NCBI GenBank assembly: GCA_013397865.1
Contig: VZTI01003886.1
Coordinates: forward strand, 431,229 to 495,228
Length of the DNA stretch: 64,000 nt
Direction of reading: 5' to 3'
Source: Struthidea cinerea
Lineage: Eukaryota; Chordata; Aves; Passeriformes; Corcoracidae
Positions within the stretch are counted from its first letter, which is position 1; the number at the start of each line of letters is the position of its first letter. The translations under genes and the position numbers were made by a program. Below are positions 62,101 through 64,000 of this stretch, piece after piece. Under the pieces are notes generated by a model. The model ran no database searches and had not been told where the DNA came from. It saw nothing but the letters and a program-made list of their open reading frames with translations.

Positions 62101-62893
62101 TAGATAAACTAACTAAATAGATTTTTGGCACTCCTTCTACGCAGTATAAGAAGCCTGACAATTCCATGCCTGCAAGAAAAGAGGCATTTGAGCCTCATGC
62201 TCAACATTTCTTAACAGTTGCCATATACCTGAATTAAATTGCAGGAGGTTTACTGGAAAAATATACCATTTTTTGTCTTTAGTTTCTTAGTGATCCTGTC
62301 TTACTGCAGGAGGTAGTAATTTCTAACTGTAACTCTTAAATCTTTTTTGTTAGAAATTTGAACATAACATTTTTAATGTTTAAATTGACTGTTTGAAGTT
62401 AACAGGAATTAAAACTAGAATTCACAATGAAATACTAATACTTTAAAACAGAAATGTTCTGTGAATGATGTGACACTTTGGATTTCTCAACAAAGATTTT
62501 CCTTTGAATCTTTGAATTACATTACTGGTAGGATGGAAATTTGGCTTTCTTCTGTTATCTTTTTACTTTATTTTTCTTCCACTTTCTGCCTTTTTATATA
62601 TGGATTTTAAACTAATAGTTAAAAAAAGAAAACATTCGGAGTTTCATCATAAGTGATAAATCATGTCCTTTTTTATTTAGTTACAAATCTCAAGATTTGT
62701 CTCAAGTGACACTCCTTTGTATTTATAATAAGGTAAAGTACAAATTTTCACGCATTTTGCACTGTAATGATGCAAAAATTGGAACTGTTTCTGGAGCAGG
62801 CTGCTTCTGACCAGTCTCTTTTTTCATTATTTTTTGCCTTTCTTTTTTTCCTGCATCTTATATTGCAGAATACATGATGAATGTGTAATCATA

Positions 62894-62921
62894 CATAAAT
62901 AAATAATAAATAATAATAAAT
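62894..62921 (+). repeat. ATAA/ATA microsatellite
   Basis: Mixed AAAT and AAT units over about 28 bases, in the first intron. Confidence 0.85.
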
Positions 62922-64000
62922 ACTGTGGTGCCAATTCAAGACCTTTTGTGGTCTTTTAATTCCATTTCACTGAGGAATGAACATAGAATATGGGAAAACA
63001 TCCTGAAATGATAGTACTTGTAAGGTTCTTTGGGAAGGGCATGTGATGAATCTAAAACTTAGTTTTCAACCTCTGCTCCTGTTTAAGTGGTTATTAAACA
63101 GTGTGGGGATATGCTGCACCACTGTCACAGTCAGCCTTCCGTCATTTGTGTATGGGTTAAAAACTGGATTCATTTGGACATGTGAAATCTGTAAGAGCAG
63201 CTGATAGATCTGACATGTGCCAGTTGTTGCACAGGCATGGATGGTGTTGGATGGAATTCAGAGTACGTTGCCTTGTAAGACTTGTAAGTTCTCCTGGGAG
63301 ACGTCCAGTAACATACCAAATTGAACATAGATTGACTAATACAGAAATGTTTTCACTAGGAGCCTTGGAAAGATGAAATAAGAAAATTGACAGTAATAGT
63401 CAGGTCTGAAGTCACATTTACCAAAGTCAAATTGTTACGTTTGTGTTGAACATCGAAGCATTTTTTTACAATTTATATACTTGTTCTTTTTTCCTTTTTT
63501 AGTGCATAGGGCTATTTTTGTGAGAAATGTATTTATACGTGCACTGTTTTGTTAACAGCCTTTTCATGTGGCATCATTTGAATACATTAGATCATAATTC
63601 AGATGATATTTGGGACTTGAAGTGGTTGAATAAATGTTGTTTTTGCCTACCATGTAGTATTAAATAGTACTAGGAACTGGACGTTACCATGTAATCAGTT
63701 TTCAGTGTCTGACTTGCTCTGATCATCACTGATCGCAGACAATAGGTTCCATATATTTCAAATCAAGTGTATTAATTAACCTCATGACGTTTTCTGAATT
63801 TTTTCAGCAGTAGAATAAATGTAACCTCTTGTACAAGGGATGCAGTGACAGCCCCAAACCATGTTTAATTAGAGCTCAGCGTGCAGTTTAAGATGGCATC
63901 TGTTTACATGAAGCATGATTATTGCTGTTTGAGCTCTTTTTTCTCTGTTCCTTTAATGAACATTAAATTTATTAAAATAGATGAATAAAGTTGTCCTAAA

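Larger units (their letters stand above)
45985..64000 (+). other. First intron (5' part), no further exon seen
   Basis: From the donor at 45,985 to the window end I see no segment that combines an acceptor, a conserved-looking open frame and a donor. G+C falls from island levels to AT-rich after about 46,700. Open frames are short and unrelated to anything I recognise; none has a poly-glutamine, zinc-finger, kinase, immunoglobulin or similar pattern. No CR1 copy was recognised here, in contrast to the upstream 31 kb. It holds the simple repeats at 46,055, 46,522, 57,743 and 62,894 and a palindrome at 59,104. Confidence 0.55.

Noticed and set aside
1..64000. CRISPR arrays, bacterial operons, tRNA or rRNA genes
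   Set aside because: No regularly spaced identical repeats and no recognisable tRNA or rRNA sequence by eye. The composition and CR1 content show animal nuclear DNA. A covariance-model scan would be needed to exclude small RNA genes fully.

Overview
This is animal nuclear DNA, most likely from a bird. The evidence is an AT-rich background, no operon-like gene packing, several 5'-truncated CR1 LINEs (two with the avian-type short repeated tail built on ATTCTATGA), one retroviral-type solo LTR, and a single CpG island. I could not fix the species. No complete protein-coding gene lies in the window. Nearly all open frames longer than 60 codons are chance frames in AT-rich DNA or translations of CR1 and simple repeats.

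Layout. 1-12,880 is intergenic DNA with simple repeats and no gene I can support. 12,880-14,021 holds two CR1 fragments in opposite orientation, one of them carrying recognisable reverse-transcriptase remnants on the minus strand. 19,317-20,150 is another plus-strand CR1 piece, followed at 20,237-20,576 by a probable solo LTR in minus orientation. 20,580-31,470 is featureless intergenic DNA. 31,471-36,331 carries four more CR1 fragments: one minus strand, then three plus strand, belonging to at least two 3'-end types. 36,332-43,990 is again intergenic.

The one strong gene signal is a CpG island (about 44,660-46,500, interrupted by an assembly gap of 156 N at 44,827-44,982). It contains a GC box, a purine-rich and triplet-repeat-rich leader, one short upstream ORF, and a start codon at 45,977 in good context. 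The start codon is followed after only 8 coding bases by a consensus splice donor. I read this as promoter plus exon 1 of a plus-strand gene with a large first intron: 45,985 to the window end shows no convincing second exon. Eight coding bases (Met-Thr-Ser/Arg) are not enough to name the gene.

I did not find a new biological system. The points most worth checking are the promoter and leader architecture, the AT-rich homeodomain-like block inside the CpG island, a possible 18-base microexon just upstream, the inverted CR1 junction, the solo LTR and a few clean hairpins.
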